Below are positions 11,202 through 21,007 of a stretch of 64,000 bases of DNA, one piece after another. The translations under genes were made by a program, and so were the position numbers. Source of the DNA: Porogramme epimiltina (Eukaryota > Basidiomycota > Agaricomycetes > Polyporales > Polyporaceae); the NCBI GenBank assembly GCA_900155495.1, contig FTLJ01000101.1, forward strand, positions 62,001 through 126,000, read 5' to 3'. The notes beneath the pieces are model-generated. The model was not told the origin of the DNA, made no database searches, and worked only from the letters and a program-made list of their open reading frames with translations. How positions within the stretch are numbered: the first letter of the stretch is position 1; every line of letters begins with the position of its first letter.

Positions 11202-12832
11202 TCAAGCGTCAGGGATACCACTTACGTCGTGCTGATATGCCACGGCAAATACGTTGTCATACATATCTCTCATTCCCATGATCAAGCGAGCGTTTTGCTC
11301 GCACTTGGAACACCATATCTTCTTCGTCAGAGACTCATTCAGTATCCTCTTGAGGTTCGGGTCGATCCTGTAGATGCCCCTCCTGCCGTCCTCGGAGTCT
11401 GGATCAACGCTATACCTCCACAGCCCCTCCGCGACACTGTTCCACATTCCAACCAACCAGGGATCGCCCTCGGACACCTTCTGTACCATCGCTGCCTGGG
11501 AGCCGCTAGGACTCGGGGGTACCGAGGCCGCGCGGGCGGGTGAGCCCGGCGGCGTCGGAGTCGGAGTCCCCGTCAGGCGTGCAGTCGCCACGACGCTCCG
11601 GCGACGGTTGAGCATCAGGCGGTGGTACACGATCGCGGGCGCCGTCTCCATCTCGGGCACGTACCCGTGCGCGAAGAGGTCGCCGCGGAGCGAGGAGAGC
11701 GCGTCCGTGGCCCAGTCGGTGAAACCCGCGCGCGCGGCGGTGAGGTACGCGGCGAGCGGGCGCGCCTTGTATGCGTGGTAGAACGCCTGGAAGCGGAGCA
11801 TCTCCAGAGGGCCGTCCATCGCGCAGCGGCGCGCGAGGGTGGCCATGCCGAACGTGAGCGGGAGATCGAGCGAGGAGATGTGCGTGACTGGGGAGCGCGC
11901 GCGCGCGCGTAGCAGAGCTCGAGCAGAGGCCCGAGGGTTGCGCCGTCGGCCCCGATATTGAGCACGGGAAGCGTTGGTGTTCCGCCAGGCGTGTGTGGGG
12001 CGGAAGGGTTAGTAGCTGAGGTGGCCGCGACAGGATTGGCGTGATGTCGCGCGATTTGCGCGCTGAGCACTGGGGAGGCAAGTGTGAGAATGATGCGATG
12101 CGTGGGGAACTCGTGTCCGTCTGTTGAGCGAAGAATGATATCCGCGTACGGCCTGGCCTGATACGTTACGGTCCCCCCAGGATTTCGTTTTTTCGTGCGC
12201 GTGGTTGTGTGCTCGACGTCCGAGGTATTCGGTTCGCAAAGCTTGTATGTCTCAGGGACACTTCCTCCAGCTCTGTGGAATGTCTCGAGGCGAAAATAGT
12301 CCCCCGCGGAGACTTCGTTCAGTTCAGGGGGTGCCTCCGATGGGATGTCCTTGTCCAACAGAGCAACGGCTGACTCCTTCGCAACATCTTCAAGCCGTAA
12401 AAGGCAGGCAGATGACCATGTTCTGAATGGCTCGTTGGCGATGAATGAGCGAAGCTTGTCCTTCATGAGAGCTACTGCTTCATCCATATCATACTTTAAA
12501 GCAGCTCCAAGGACAAGTCGGATATCTCTTATATCCGTCAGTTGGGGATCCTGGGTGGGGTAACAGAGGCGAAGCAGAGGATCGAGAGTTCCGCTGTCTT
12601 CTGTAAGGTCCACTACAGGTTTGCCTTCCAGAGTTGATGAATTTTCCGCGGAGTCAGAGGCCTCAGTGCCCTGTGGGAGGGAGAGCATGTCGGAGAAGAT
12701 GGAAGAGGCTTCGGCAAGGATTGCACTCCGGACACGGAAGTTAACGCCATCGCTGGCACGGAGGACGATGTCCCCTGCAGGATTATTGAATGGCGACTGT
12801 GCATATGTAGGCGTGCTGACGTCTTCAGACAT
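11202..12832 (-). CDS. tandem BTB/POZ-domain protein, frame broken at a GC repeat
   Basis: Starts at 12832 (MSEDVSTPTY). It contains two BTB/POZ-like modules: GDIVLRASDGVNFRVRSAIL (about residues 20-40, ending LLRLCYP) and PYADIILRSTDGHEFPTHRI (ending LLELCYA). BTB proteins are adaptors, often for Cullin-3 ligases. After LLELCYA the frame continues as an Arg/Ser-rich, non-family tail to 11615, while the expected continuation THISSLDLPLTFGMATLARR lies in another frame and runs to a stop at 11202. The switch occurs at a 15-nt GC run (11895-11909). A 2-nt length change there joins the frames, with no need for an intron. This is either a real indel, so a pseudogene or variant, or a sequencing error. 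The region after the break keeps normal codon use, favouring error or a recent change. Confidence 0.75.
11895..11909. repeat. GC dinucleotide microsatellite at a frame break
   Basis: Seven GC units plus G within the second BTB module. The coding frame upstream and downstream differs by a shift that one repeat unit (2 nt) would repair. Confidence 0.85.
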
Positions 12833-13319
12833 GGCAAGTGCACTTTAAACTGATCCTAGAGTGGCGGTATGACTAGATCAGCGAAATGCATCAATCTCAT
12901 GAAGTGATACGAGGTCTACGCACCTATCGTGAGGTAATCAGATGGAGGCGTGCTGGGGGTTGGGGAGAAAGTTGCATTGACAGGAGACTAGAGGGTTCCA
13001 TATATACGTATTAGGGTTGTCCACGTCGGGTGCTCGGCGGGTCTCAGTAAAGGAAAAAGATCCATGAGGCGATGCGACATGGAGAACTGACTAAGTTGCG
13101 CTTCGAGTAGGCGCCAGAAAATTACCCGAAGGCTGGAAGTGGATTCAATTTCCTTTGCAACACCAGTTTATTGACACCCGTAAACAGCGGACAGCAACAT
13201 CAGTATGGCACAATGTGCGGCATGGAAAATAATGAGTACGGTACAAAAACCGGGAACTATAACTAATCTGGATCTACTGTACAACACAACACCGTCGGCC
13301 AATCCATCCCGAACCCCAC
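12833..13319. other. intergenic region with possible TATA for the BTB gene
   Basis: Lies between the start of the BTB gene and the stop of SF3B1, both leftward. A TATATA at 13001-13006 (reads on the minus strand too) sits about 170 bp upstream of the BTB start and may be its core promoter. The right part is presumably the SF3B1 3' UTR. No coding frame seen. Confidence 0.45.
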
Positions 13320-16300
13320 TCATACGAACATCTGCATCGGGTGACGATCATACACATTTTGGCCCTCGCTCAGCTCGCCGAGGTCGGGATAGAAGGGTAC
13401 CAAGGCGTCCGATGCGCCGAGGTAGAGCGAGTTGTACACACGCCAATACACCTCGCGCACCTTGCGTGCGGGATGGAAAAGGCCCTGGAGCACGTACGAG
13501 AGCAGCACACCAGGGCCAAGTGTAACGCGCATCGCCTCGATCGCCTCCATGACTGCACCGATGACGTGTGGCGACGTCTCGAAGCAGTTTGGCCAGACGA
13601 GGTTCATGAGGTGAAGCATTGAGTCTTCACAGCCAAGGCCGGCGACGCCGAGCGCGAGATGCTTGACGATGGTGCTTGCGGTTTGTCGGTGTACGAGGTC
13701 GCGGTCCGTGAGCGCGTCTTCGAGCATGGTAACAACCGAGTCCGCGTAGTACGCAGACTGGGGCCCGACATACTCGAAGACGAACGAAAGGGCTTTAAGA
13801 CAGCCCGTGCGAACGTTCAGTTCAGCTGTTCGGTACTCGTTCAGGATGGCGGGGATACAGGTGAAAGCTGAAATCGAATGTTAGACAACGTGGGAATGCA
13901 TCCAAAAGGGAGATGACTCACGTCCGCAAGTCTCTGCGACAATGGCAATGGCAACAGTACTACAGACACGACTTTGACGTTCTTGTACACGGAGGTTCGT
14001 AAGCAACACTTGGAGGACATCTTGGGGGCCCAAGCTCTTGGCGATGTAGCCGAACGAGTTCACGGCCGCACGACGAATGCCCTTCTTGTGTGCCTTCAGG
14101 AGGTCCAGGAGCTCGAAACAGATACGCATCCACTCTCGAGCGGGTACAAACTCCGCGCCGCGGTCGGCGATACGGCCAATCAAGTTGATAGTTGCTTCCT
14201 GCACCTTTTCGTGACGGTTACGCAGGATAGGCGTCATGCGGGGCACTACATCGAGAAGCGTAAGTGCATGATACGGGTATCAAAGTCAACTCAACTTACG
14301 GAGGTCCTTTACGGGGGGGTTCATTTGCGTCATACCGACAACGTTTGCGATAGCACCCTCAGCGGCGATGATACTACCTAGTGTGTCCGGGTACTCCTCG
14401 CCGAGCTGTTCGAAGAGCACAAGGCCGAGCTTGCTAAGGAGCTGGTCTTCGCCGCATTGCTTGATGACGACAGCCAGACGAGTGGTGAGGTCCGCTGCCT
14501 GCTGACGGACCTTCGCGCTCTTGTTGTTGAGACGCCACAGAATAGTCGAGACGATTTGCATGAGGTATGGCTTGACGCGAATGCCTGAAGAAAGAAGGTC
14601 AGAAGACTTAAAAGAGATATTCGCGGATGTACGCGACGAACCTAGGGCGTTCACGACAGTGCCGAAACCGTCTAGCATGACCTGATCCTCCGTCGTCTGC
14701 TCCTGGAAAGCATAAATGATGCCATCCACAAGGCGAACCTCCAGTCGCTCGTCGATATCGGATGCACCGAGGGATGCGACGACCTTCGTGATTGTTTCCA
14801 TGACCATCTTGCGGTAAGGCTCAGCCTCATCCTTGAGTTCATTGACGATCCTGCCCACGATCTCGGCTACCCCAGCTTTTTGTGCGAGCTCGACGGTGGT
14901 CTCGACGACCTGACGGTAGTTACGACGGTCGAGTGCCATACGGCGTACCCAGAACGCCTTGAAGAAGTCGGGGAGAATATCCTGTTTGATGTACTGAGGC
15001 GTGACACCCTCTGTCGCCGCGCACTGTTGCACGACCTTCAGGACAATCTTCTTCATCTCCTCATCCGATGTTTGGAACTCGCGAATGAGGATAATGGTGA
15101 CCTCCTTGATGTAGTAGGACACGTACTCTGGGTCCATGAGGGGAAGGATAAACCCAATGGCCTTTAGGAAGGCGGCCAGACTCTTGCCGCGGTGAAGACG
15201 GATACCAACCCACAGCGGCTTGAGCACGTTATCGAAGGACTCGATACCGTATGGGGCAGCTGCTTCAGCTAGGGCGGCAAGCGCAAGGGCAGTCATGGTC
15301 CGGACCTTCGTCTGTTCGTCCTGTAAACCGTGCGCAATGCAGTCAACGAGGTTGCGGAGGTGGGGAAGCACGGCGCAGCCCATCATGATCGCAATTTGCT
15401 GAACGATACGGATGCCCGTGTGACGGGCCTGCCAGGACTTCTTGCTCCGACAGACGGCCTTCAAGAAGGGGAGAAGGGAGGGGATGCCGAGTGCGGATGC
15501 AACGACAGAGAATGCTCGAGCGGTCGTGTTACGGACGTACTCGTCGGCGTGGTCGATATCAGGGCGCATAGTGGAGATCATGTGGGCAAGACCCGCCGCT
15601 TTCGAGAGGTTAGAGATGATCTCTCGACCTTCCACACGGGCGTAGTAGTCTTCGTCGATGAGCAGGGGCTCGATAACGACCAGAATCTTGTGGACGTACG
15701 GTCGGACAAGATCGTCTAGTTTGTAGAGGACGCGGTCGATAACTTTCACGAGCAAGTGTCTCTCCTGATCTTCGAGAGTACGCTCCATGAGAAGGGGAAG
15801 AATCTTGTCGAACAGAGGACCAGCGCCGAAGTCGCGAGCTTTGTCTGTGATTTGACGAAGTGCGGTTTTACGGACGGGGGGAGTACCGTTCTTGATCTTG
15901 AGAAGCAGCCGCATGATTTTGCGCTCCTTCATCTCGTCCACCGACAGCTCCGTCTCGTCCTCCTCCTTCAAGATCTTCGCGAAGTATTGAGCGTCCTCCG
16001 CCTTGAAGAACGCCAGGTTGCCCACGCCGGGGATCTCTGTCGGCAACTCCGGTGCGAGCCCTGCCGCAGCCGCGGCGGCCGCAGCGTCAGAGCTCTCCTG
16101 AATCTGGAACCCTCCGACTTCGGTAACCGACGGCGCGGATAGCTTCGGGGGTCGGACGAGCGGTGCATATCCAGGTGGAGGCGTGACAATATTGTAACCG
16201 GACGACGGAAGGATAGCGTCGAGTTCCTCGTCGGTGAGATACCGATTGTGTTTGTCTTCATGCATAAATCCGGGTGCGTTCATGATGATAGGGGTCATCG

Positions 16301-16919
16301 GCACGTCCGGCGTAGCAGCAGGTGCTTGGTCCCAGCGCGACCTCTTGCCGCCTGGGGTCTCCGCGACGACATCGGCGGGAGTCGCGTCCCATCTAGAACG
16401 CCGCTTCTTCGGCGCAGCGCTCTCGAGAGCCTCTTGGGACCACTCACCCTTAGTCTCCCGATTTTCCTTGTTCTCCTCCGGCTCGGCCACGTCCCACCGA
16501 CGCTTCCGCTTCGTGCCGTGTAGCGCGGCGAGCTCCTTCTCCGCTGCCTCGAGCTCCGCGCGCGGCGGCGTCCTATCCAAGTCCATCTTCATCTGTCCCT
16601 CTTCCCGCGCCTGCTTCTCCTTTTCCTCGATTGCTCGCCTGACACGCTCCTCCTCCTTCTCGAGACGTTGCAGCCTCATAGCGTCCTTGTATCCGCCTTC
16701 TACCGCTTCACCGTCCGCAGAAGCCTTGAATGCATCTGCGCTTTCGTGTGCCTGGCGGTTGAAACGGCGACTGTGGTAGTCAGACTGGCGGGACGCTATC
16801 TGCCGCTTGGAGGCCGTCTCCGCAAAGGGGTCAATATCCTCTTCCTCGGCCATGTCCGCGAACTCCTGGAGCACCTCCTTCGGCGCAGTGAACGAGTCGA
16901 CGAGTCTTGGAGAAGCCAT
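13320..16919 (-). CDS. SF3B1: splicing factor 3B subunit 1 (SF3B1/Hsh155/SAP155)
   Basis: Core HEAT-repeat scaffold of the U2 snRNP SF3b complex, holding the branch-point adenosine. Exons 16919-14642, 14584-14300, 14245-13922, 13867-13320; 3,435 nt, 1,144 residues (human 1,304). The N-terminal third has three Trp-containing U2AF-ligand-like motifs (KRKRRWD, RRSRWD, KRSRWD), then the p14-binding segment, then about 20 HEAT repeats. [36 protein letters not shown] and [17 protein letters not shown] align with the human HEAT 5-8 and drug-pocket regions. The first intron (14585-14641, 57 nt) is a multiple of three without stops, so a naive ORF call would include it; removing it restores [13 protein letters not shown]. 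The gene is divergent from MZT1, with a transposon between them. Confidence 0.97.
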
Positions 16920-17088
16920 GATGGAAAGAGCAGTGGTGTGGACGGGATAAGGAGGGGCAGGACACGAGAGTCACGAGAGACTTGTCCAAGTTGTTGGCAC
17001 CGGCTCCGCTGAGTAACCCCGCCACTCAGTGGAGGTAGAAATTCAACTCCCGACGTGATTTCGAAGAACTCCGATACGACAAGGGCAT

Positions 17089-17097
17089 CACGAGAGC
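17089..17097. repeat. left 9-bp target-site duplication
   Basis: CACGAGAGC directly before the left terminus, identical to 20085-20093 after the right terminus. A 9-bp duplication is typical of Mutator-like elements. Confidence 0.85.
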
Positions 17098-17188
17098 TAG
17101 ACTCGTGCCCAGTCGGTAAGCGAGCAGCCCAAATCGGGAGCAGGATCAGCGGAGTGTGAATTGGGCGAGCTCGCTATACCGACTGGGC
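17098..17188. repeat. left terminal palindrome of the transposon
   Basis: GCCCAGTCGGTA at 17107-17118 is complementary to TACCGACTGGGC at 17177-17188. The pairing extends inward through AGCGAGC/GCTCGCT and CCCAAAT/AATTGGG with small bulges, around a loop of roughly 25 nt. It can fold into a hairpin of about 30 bp at the element end. Confidence 0.75.
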
Positions 17189-17250
17189 AAACTGGTCGCC
17201 CTTTTGGCGGGAGGGGGCCGTGAGAATAAAAAGACTTAGAATTTGAGCAC
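17183..17250. repeat. left inner inverted repeat of the transposon
   Basis: Matches the reverse complement of 19940-20007 at 66 of 68 positions. It begins CTGGGCAAACTGG and contains GAATAAAAAGACTTAG. Weaker similarity continues inward to about 17335. Confidence 0.85.
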
Positions 17251-17424
17251 GTGCGGTGTCTCATCGCAAACCAACTTTGTCTGTCATGACTTCCCTAGAC
17301 GTCTAGGTCACAAAAATATATTACTGTGCGTTGGATATGCATTAAACGAGCCAGGAAAATAAGTTTCAGCATCCCCGAAAGGAAAAGAAGCGGATTAGGG
17401 CGATTTTTGGGTCCGTGAAAGCGT

Positions 17425-18060
17425 CTAGAGAGCCTTGGAGCGAGATAAGTATGTCAATACAAGTTCGGCGGCTGTGAGGAGAGCAACCAAACGGTGACGT
17501 ACCGCAGTTTGGATGGTAAAGACGTGAGCGAAGAAGTTGATGTCCATCGAGGGTGCCCACAACGCCCAATGCATGCTCGGAGACCGTCCGATATCAGATA
17601 TTGAGGCAAAGTTGGGCCAGCGCATGAGCGCAGGAGTACCGCCGTCACCCTCTATGTAAGGGATAGAAAGATCACTGTTGGTGCACACAGGAAGGGGCAG
17701 AGTCAAATGCTAGCTTTAGGTAGCTGGTGAACGGAGATGCACATACCGGCGGAATGTATCACAGTATAGGTGTGACATAGTGTGTTATAATGTCTAGCTT
17801 CTGTAGAAGAGTATTGTGTGAGCACCGGCAACAGCGACCGGCAGGTCGTGCTTGAAGGCGTCGAGAAGTAGACTATGAGTGACGACGTACCGCAGTGGCG
17901 GAACATAAACGTATGCCCGAAAATATTTACTTTGAGAGTGACCGTATCACCGGCATGCTGTCGAAGCAGCATACCAGTGTTTTGAATCGTACCGGCTTCG
18001 AAATCTATGATGACCGCGCCTTAGAGCGGGCACTCTGTTCCTGCGTGCGTGAGAGTCCGG
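17425..18060 (-). other. unrecognised coding-like stretch inside the transposon
   Basis: Two minus-strand frames look protein-like: one around 17970-17890 (NIFGHTFMFRHC, ending at a possible GT donor) and one at 17706-17425 (GDGGTPALMRWPNFASISDI and HRLVALLTAAELVLTYL, ending in a stop). They could be exons of a captured gene fragment or chance. I do not recognise a family, and it does not resemble a transposase. Confidence 0.3.
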
Positions 18061-18506
18061 AGGAGTATGAGGAGTACCTAACTTGATCGCACATCTGTCA
18101 GTATTTATGTAGACCGCAGATGCTCAGATACGTACCGGGTTCTTACACTAATCATTATCTCACCTAAGCAACATTGGATCCCTCTGTTTCCGCTGTCCGA
18201 AGCACCGAGGGCGGGAAGATGAAGAGGGACAAGCACTGCGGAGTCGAGGAGGCCACCGCCGCGCGACATTTTCTCACGCACCCTGCCTACCGACGCGCGA
18301 CGGCGCCTTCGTCCCCTCCCTTGTACTCGACCCTCTTCCCGTCTTCATGCTCGAAATTCGCACCTAGAAACACTGTCTGGGCCGTCGCCGCACACCCATG
18401 CTTGTATCGGTCCCTCCCTAGCGTCCTTCCCTTCCCCTCACTGCAAAGTTTCCCCTTTGTCCCATTAGACTTCCACCGTCCCCCTCCCTCTCCCGCGACA
18501 CCTCCC

Positions 18507-19622
18507 ATGGCTGCCGTCTCAGGTTCATCCACCACCCGCCACCCCAGCCCCTCCAAGAGGCAGTCCAAGCTGTCCTCGTGTGTAGCGCGCTCCAGCGCAC
18601 GCCCCATGGTGGTGAGCATAGCGCCGCCGTCCCCTTCCCGATCCCCTTCTCACTTCCTAAAAGGACCCGGCGTATAACGGCCATGAAGACACCGCAAAGC
18701 TCTGCGCGCGTCACGCATTTGTTTGCGTGTATGAACCTCCGCCCCTCTTGACCGTCGTCGGTGTCCCCCTCCCCGTCGCAGCCACTCACCAACTTCATCG
18801 CGTATGCGCTCCACCGCACGCACCTCCACTCATCCGCCATCTTCGCCGCGCTCTACCTCCTCCATCGCCTCAGAGCTCGCTTCCCCGCCGCGTGGGGCAC
18901 CTCGGGCCACCGCTCATTTATCTCGGCCTCCATGATCGCGTCCAAGGTCATCTGCGACGACACCTACTCCAACAAGTTCTGGTCCGTCGTCGATTAGGGC
19001 ATGTTCGCTCTCCGGGAAATCAACCAGATGGAGATGTGCTCGTGCCTCGCGTGGCAGCTCAGTATCTCGCCCAGCGCGCTGAAGGAGTTGGAGCAGAAGG
19101 TCCGCCGCGACTTCAAGAGGCACGAGCCGTATCCCACGTACGTCCTCCCATCCTCCACACCCTGCCCTATACTTTCCACCACGCCCTACCAAGCCGGTGC
19201 GGTCTCCGCCACCCTCGCCTTCGCGGGCAAGACGTAGCAGCCGCCGTTGATGTCCCCGCTCTAGTCCATACCGCCGCCTGTGCCCGTGCACGCCGGCGTC
19301 TCCCCCCCCTCCTCCGCACTCCGCCTCGCCATCGCCGCACGCCCCGAACACGCCAGACGCCCTCCGAGTTAAGGATGTCGTCGTCGACGTCGCCCACGTC
19401 GTCCGCGCGACTGTTGACGCCGCTCGGGTATGAGGCCCACTCGGTCCGCGTCTCAGGAGCTGCGCCGTTGGCGCGCCCATCCAGATGGAGGCGACCCCCG
19501 TCGTCGCGCCGCACGTCCCCGTCTCGACCTCTGCCACATATGTGAGGGCGGCGGCGCCCACGGTCCCCGCAGTGCTCAAAATGACCGAGCGCGGGGACAT
19601 ATTTGCCCAGGCAAACCCGTGA
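18507..19622 (+). pseudogene. cyclin pseudogene within the transposon
   Basis: Cyclin-box similarity is readable at 18785-19140: LTNFIAYALHRTHLHSSAIF, GHRSFISASMIASKVICDD, TYSNKFWSVV and GMFALREINQMEMCSCLAWQ, the pattern of fungal PCL/PHO80-like or B-type-like cyclin boxes. A stop codon (TAG, about 18996) interrupts it between VVD and GMFALRE, and further stops and frame changes occur downstream. Upstream a possible start at 18507 (MAAVSGSS) is followed by intron-like sequence ending CCGTCGCAG just before the cyclin box. Retained introns mean capture from genomic DNA, not from mRNA. The C-terminal part fades out near 19620. The intact donor gene is not in this window. Confidence 0.7.
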
Positions 19623-19939
19623 CGCCCCCACACCCGTCCCTTGCACGTTCGTCTCCACGTTCGGCGGCACGATATGTGCCGACATGGGCGGGGGGAACTA
19701 GGTGCGTCTCCTAATGTTCACGTTCTATGTAAATAGGTGTTAATGCAGCCTTATAGGCTCTCTAGGTGCTCTCGCCGCCCAAAAAAGCGCTTCAACTAGT
19801 CTATTTTCCCTTCGGGAGGTTCAAAATTCGCTATGCTGACTCGTAATACGTATAATTAACACGCCGAAATATATTTTCGTGAACTGGATGCCGGAGGACG
19901 TTGTGGCAGACAAAGTTGGCCTGCGTCGAAACAGCGCAT

Positions 19940-20007
19940 GCGCTCAAATTCTAAGTCTTTTTATTCTCACGGCCCCCTCCCACCAAAAGGGCGACCAGTT
20001 TGCCCAG
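19940..20007. repeat. right inner inverted repeat of the transposon
   Basis: Reverse-complement partner of 17183-17250, ending CCAGTTTGCCCAG. Weaker similarity with the left side continues inward to about 19860. Confidence 0.85.
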
Positions 20008-20084
20008 CCTGTTTGGCGCTAACTTAAGGAGCCCTCGACTGAGTTTGAATTCCCATCACGCCAAACAGGCTGGGGACGAGCCTA
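20003..20084. repeat. right terminal palindrome of the transposon
   Basis: CCCAGCCTGTTTGGCG at 20003-20018 is the exact reverse complement of CGCCAAACAGGCTGGG at 20059-20074, giving a 16-bp stem around a 40-nt loop. The stem sequence differs from that of the left-end palindrome except for the bounding CCCAG/CTGGG. Confidence 0.8.
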
Positions 20085-20093
20085 CACGAGAGC
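20085..20093. repeat. right 9-bp target-site duplication
   Basis: CACGAGAGC directly after the right terminus, identical to 17089-17097. Confidence 0.85.
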
Positions 20094-20196
20094 CAGCTTA
20101 GTCATCACATTGTACCACCGCGTCTCTCTATTCAACCCATCAAAGGTCCTACTACACTATAACGGCTGTACGCCTCTACTGAACATTATACGCGAC

Positions 20197-20535
20197 ATGT
20201 CTACACGCGAATCAGACCGCGTCACCTCAGCCGAAGAGACGCTAAGCAGTGTGTCTTTCTCGAGTCGCTCATAAGTTGTATCCAATGTTAATTAACCCTT
20301 CACTCAGCACTTTTCGACATATCCCAGCTCTTGAATACCGGCCTCGACAAAGAAACTCTAGCAACCTGCGTTGGGCTTATTGAAAGTGGCATAAACCCTG
20401 AGGCACTAGCGGTGCGCCCATCGTGTCTTCTTGCTCTTCGACCGCGCATTAATATGAAAACAGGCTGTGATACAAGAGCTGCGTCGCGAGAGCGCGGCCG
20501 TGAAGAACACGCGATCGGGAGCAAATGGTCGATGA
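20197..20535 (+). CDS. MZT1: mitotic-spindle organizing protein 1 (MOZART1/MZT1)
   Basis: Small gamma-tubulin-complex subunit that binds GCP N-termini and recruits the complex to the spindle pole body. Three exons: 20197-20248, 20308-20411, 20464-20535; 228 nt, 75 residues, the usual family size. The protein begins [16 protein letters not shown]. The core [20 protein letters not shown] continues into [17 protein letters not shown], a near-diagnostic match. Introns are GT-AG (52-60 bp) and each join preserves the conserved protein. The start is 104 bp from the transposon target duplication, so its promoter must be very short or lie partly in the element. Confidence 0.95.
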
Positions 20536-21007
20536 ATAGACGAGCCAGGCTGCACACTTTTATCTTGATACTACTTTCCTCAGTTGCATCACCATAGTAT
20601 ACCCGTGAGGAAGGCATCGCAATGTATAATTATGCAGGAACCCCTAGTTTGGATCAGTGTACCGTATATAATATTGAGGGGACAGGCCGCAGGATTGAGC
20701 TATCAAGCTCAGCGGCCGCGTTCAGTGACCCAGGGTAAACAACAAGACTCCGACACCCATAGCGCTCCGTGAATTGCACTGCTTCATTGTTCGGGCCACT
20801 TTTTGGTCCCTCTGGTTACCTGTATTTACATCTGTCAGGGCGGTGTCAAAGGCCCACGCCTAATCGTCGACAGCATCCACGAAACTATTAGATTCCAAAC
20901 TTTACAGCGCCAGGCTACAGGTAGAAAACAACACCAGCTGCAAGGTTGCGATACGTGTTAAAGTACTGTACTATCCTCGAATGCGCGTACCCTCATCCTG
21001 TACCCGT
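20536..21007. other. convergent intergenic region MZT1/AP-1 gamma
   Basis: About 470 bp between two stop codons. It holds 3' UTRs. No coding frame or repeat seen. Confidence 0.5.

Larger units (their letters stand above)
17098..20084. mobile_element. non-autonomous Mutator-like element carrying a cyclin pseudogene (Pack-MULE-like)
   Basis: A 2,987-bp element. The termini are TAGACTCGTGCCCAG on the left and the inverse of TAGGCTCGTCCCCAG on the right (13 of 15 matching). Inside lie long inverted repeats: 17183-17250 versus 19940-20007 match at 66 of 68 positions, and weaker similarity continues inward to about 17335 and 19860 (shared CCAACTTTGTCTG and an AAAATATAT stretch). A perfect 9-bp direct duplication flanks it. 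Long terminal repeats plus a 9-bp duplication fit the Mutator superfamily. No transposase-like frame is seen, so it would depend on another copy. It carries a decayed cyclin gene and an unrecognised minus-strand coding-like stretch. It sits 178 bp upstream of the SF3B1 start and 112 bp upstream of the MZT1 start. Superfamily assignment is inference from structure. Confidence 0.85.

Noticed and set aside
18727..19545. 272-codon plus frame through the transposon interior
   Set aside because: Pro/Arg-rich overlap of the cyclin pseudogene in the wrong frame; no family features and no transposase motif.
17098..20084. Helitron or KDZ-type transposon as alternative identity
   Set aside because: Long inverted repeats and a 9-bp duplication exclude Helitrons. 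KDZ-type elements usually make 8-bp duplications, and no KDZ transposase is seen.
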